The notes under the pieces: model-generated
Told to the model about the DNA's origin: nothing
What the model saw: the letters and a program-made list of their open reading frames with translations, nothing else
Database searches by the model: none
Shown here: in pieces, positions 63,827 through 64,000 of the stretch
Position numbering within the stretch: position 1 is the first letter of the stretch
Layout of the letters: every line of letters starts with the position of its first letter
Assembly: GCF_002688565.1 (NCBI RefSeq)
Contig: NZ_CP024011.1
Location: forward strand, 1,240,001 to 1,304,000
Reading direction: 5' to 3'
Origin: Acinetobacter sp. LoGeW2-3
GTDB lineage: Bacteria; Pseudomonadota; Gammaproteobacteria; Pseudomonadales; Moraxellaceae
DNA: 64,000 nt
Program-made: the position numbers and the translations under genes

Positions 63827-64000
63827 ATGTTATTTAAAATATTAATTATTTGTTTTAGCTTATTTATTTTTAATAATATTTATGCTCAAGATAAATGTGA
63901 ATTAGATTCAACTACAAATTTAAATATTTTTAAAAAGGATGATTATAAGATAAATAGCTATAAGTGTTTTTCAGATCAAGGTATTTATCTAAAAAATTAT
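63827..64000 (+). CDS. Secreted small protein, probable effector immunity protein (3' partial)
   Basis: Starts at ATG 63827 behind AAGGGGGT and stays open to the window end (58 codons seen). An N-terminal signal peptide is clear (MLFKILIICFSLFIFNNIYA, then QDKC), so it is exported to the periplasm, where a peptidoglycan-cleaving effector would act. It lies 15 bases after the effector gene and shares its AT-rich codon use. Immunity is inferred from position, export and gene order; no family was recognised. Confidence 0.7.
   Translation, partial: MLFKILIICFSLFIFNNIYAQDKCELDSTTNLNIFKKDDYKINSYKCFSDQGIYLKNY

Overview
The window looks like a chromosomal segment of a non-baumannii, probably environmental Acinetobacter. 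The evidence is moderate-to-low GC, gene content typical of Moraxellaceae (a PhoB/PhoR pair, guaA, BOF-fold proteins, SirB2 and DoxX proteins, GGDEF proteins with multi-pass membrane sensors) and a gentisate-type aromatic catabolic cluster. The genus assignment is inference from protein character, not a database match. No insertion sequence, prophage or CRISPR array was seen.

Bases 1-13723 hold a plus-strand capsule operon of the ABC-transporter (group 2) type: the tail of a KpsE/CtrB-like inner-membrane protein, KpsD, a block of transferases, a CDP-ribitol synthase (Bcs1/Acs1-like), and KpsC and KpsS, which make the poly-Kdo linker. The gene set predicts a teichoic-acid-like polymer containing ribitol phosphate. 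The middle genes (2197-7921) are much more AT-rich than the flanks, as expected for an exchangeable serotype cassette. Acinetobacter K loci are normally Wzx/Wzy-type, so this locus is unusual.

Bases 13738-23238 hold an AldB-like aldehyde dehydrogenase, an alpha/beta hydrolase, and a divergent LysR regulator with a 3-hydroxybenzoate/gentisate operon (gentisate dioxygenase, FAD monooxygenase, maleylpyruvate isomerase, fumarylpyruvate hydrolase, MFS aromatic acid transporter). A perfect inverted repeat overlaps the regulator's 5' end.

Bases 23240-40600 are mostly core or housekeeping: two identical tandem tRNA-Gly(GCC) genes, bolA, sirB2, an orphan ParA ATPase, a lipoprotein, LysE, DedA, DoxX, two tandem BOF proteins, guaA followed by a run of hairpins, two diguanylate cyclases, a perfect parS-type palindrome at 34002, pirin, an osmC broken by an in-frame amber codon, a GST, phoR/phoB, and a divergent TetR/SDR pair separated by a perfect 20-bp palindrome.

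Bases 40684-56351 form a putative organosulfur (or related xenobiotic) scavenging locus. It has a textbook sigma-54 promoter with an upstream inverted repeat, an amidohydrolase, a porin, two sulfonate-type substrate-binding proteins, an MFS protein, three ABC permeases, two ABC ATPases, an SfnR-like sigma-54 activator, a small molybdopterin-binding (TOBE, SsuF-like) protein and two paralogous DszA/NtaA/SnaA-type flavin-dependent monooxygenases. This is the best candidate for an undescribed pathway.

Bases 56518-64000 hold a MATE exporter, a YbdL-like aminotransferase and a type VI secretion module: VgrG with an AT-rich tail, a GH19 peptidoglycan hydrolase effector carrying N-terminal repeats, and the start of a secreted protein that is probably its immunity partner, cut off by the window end.
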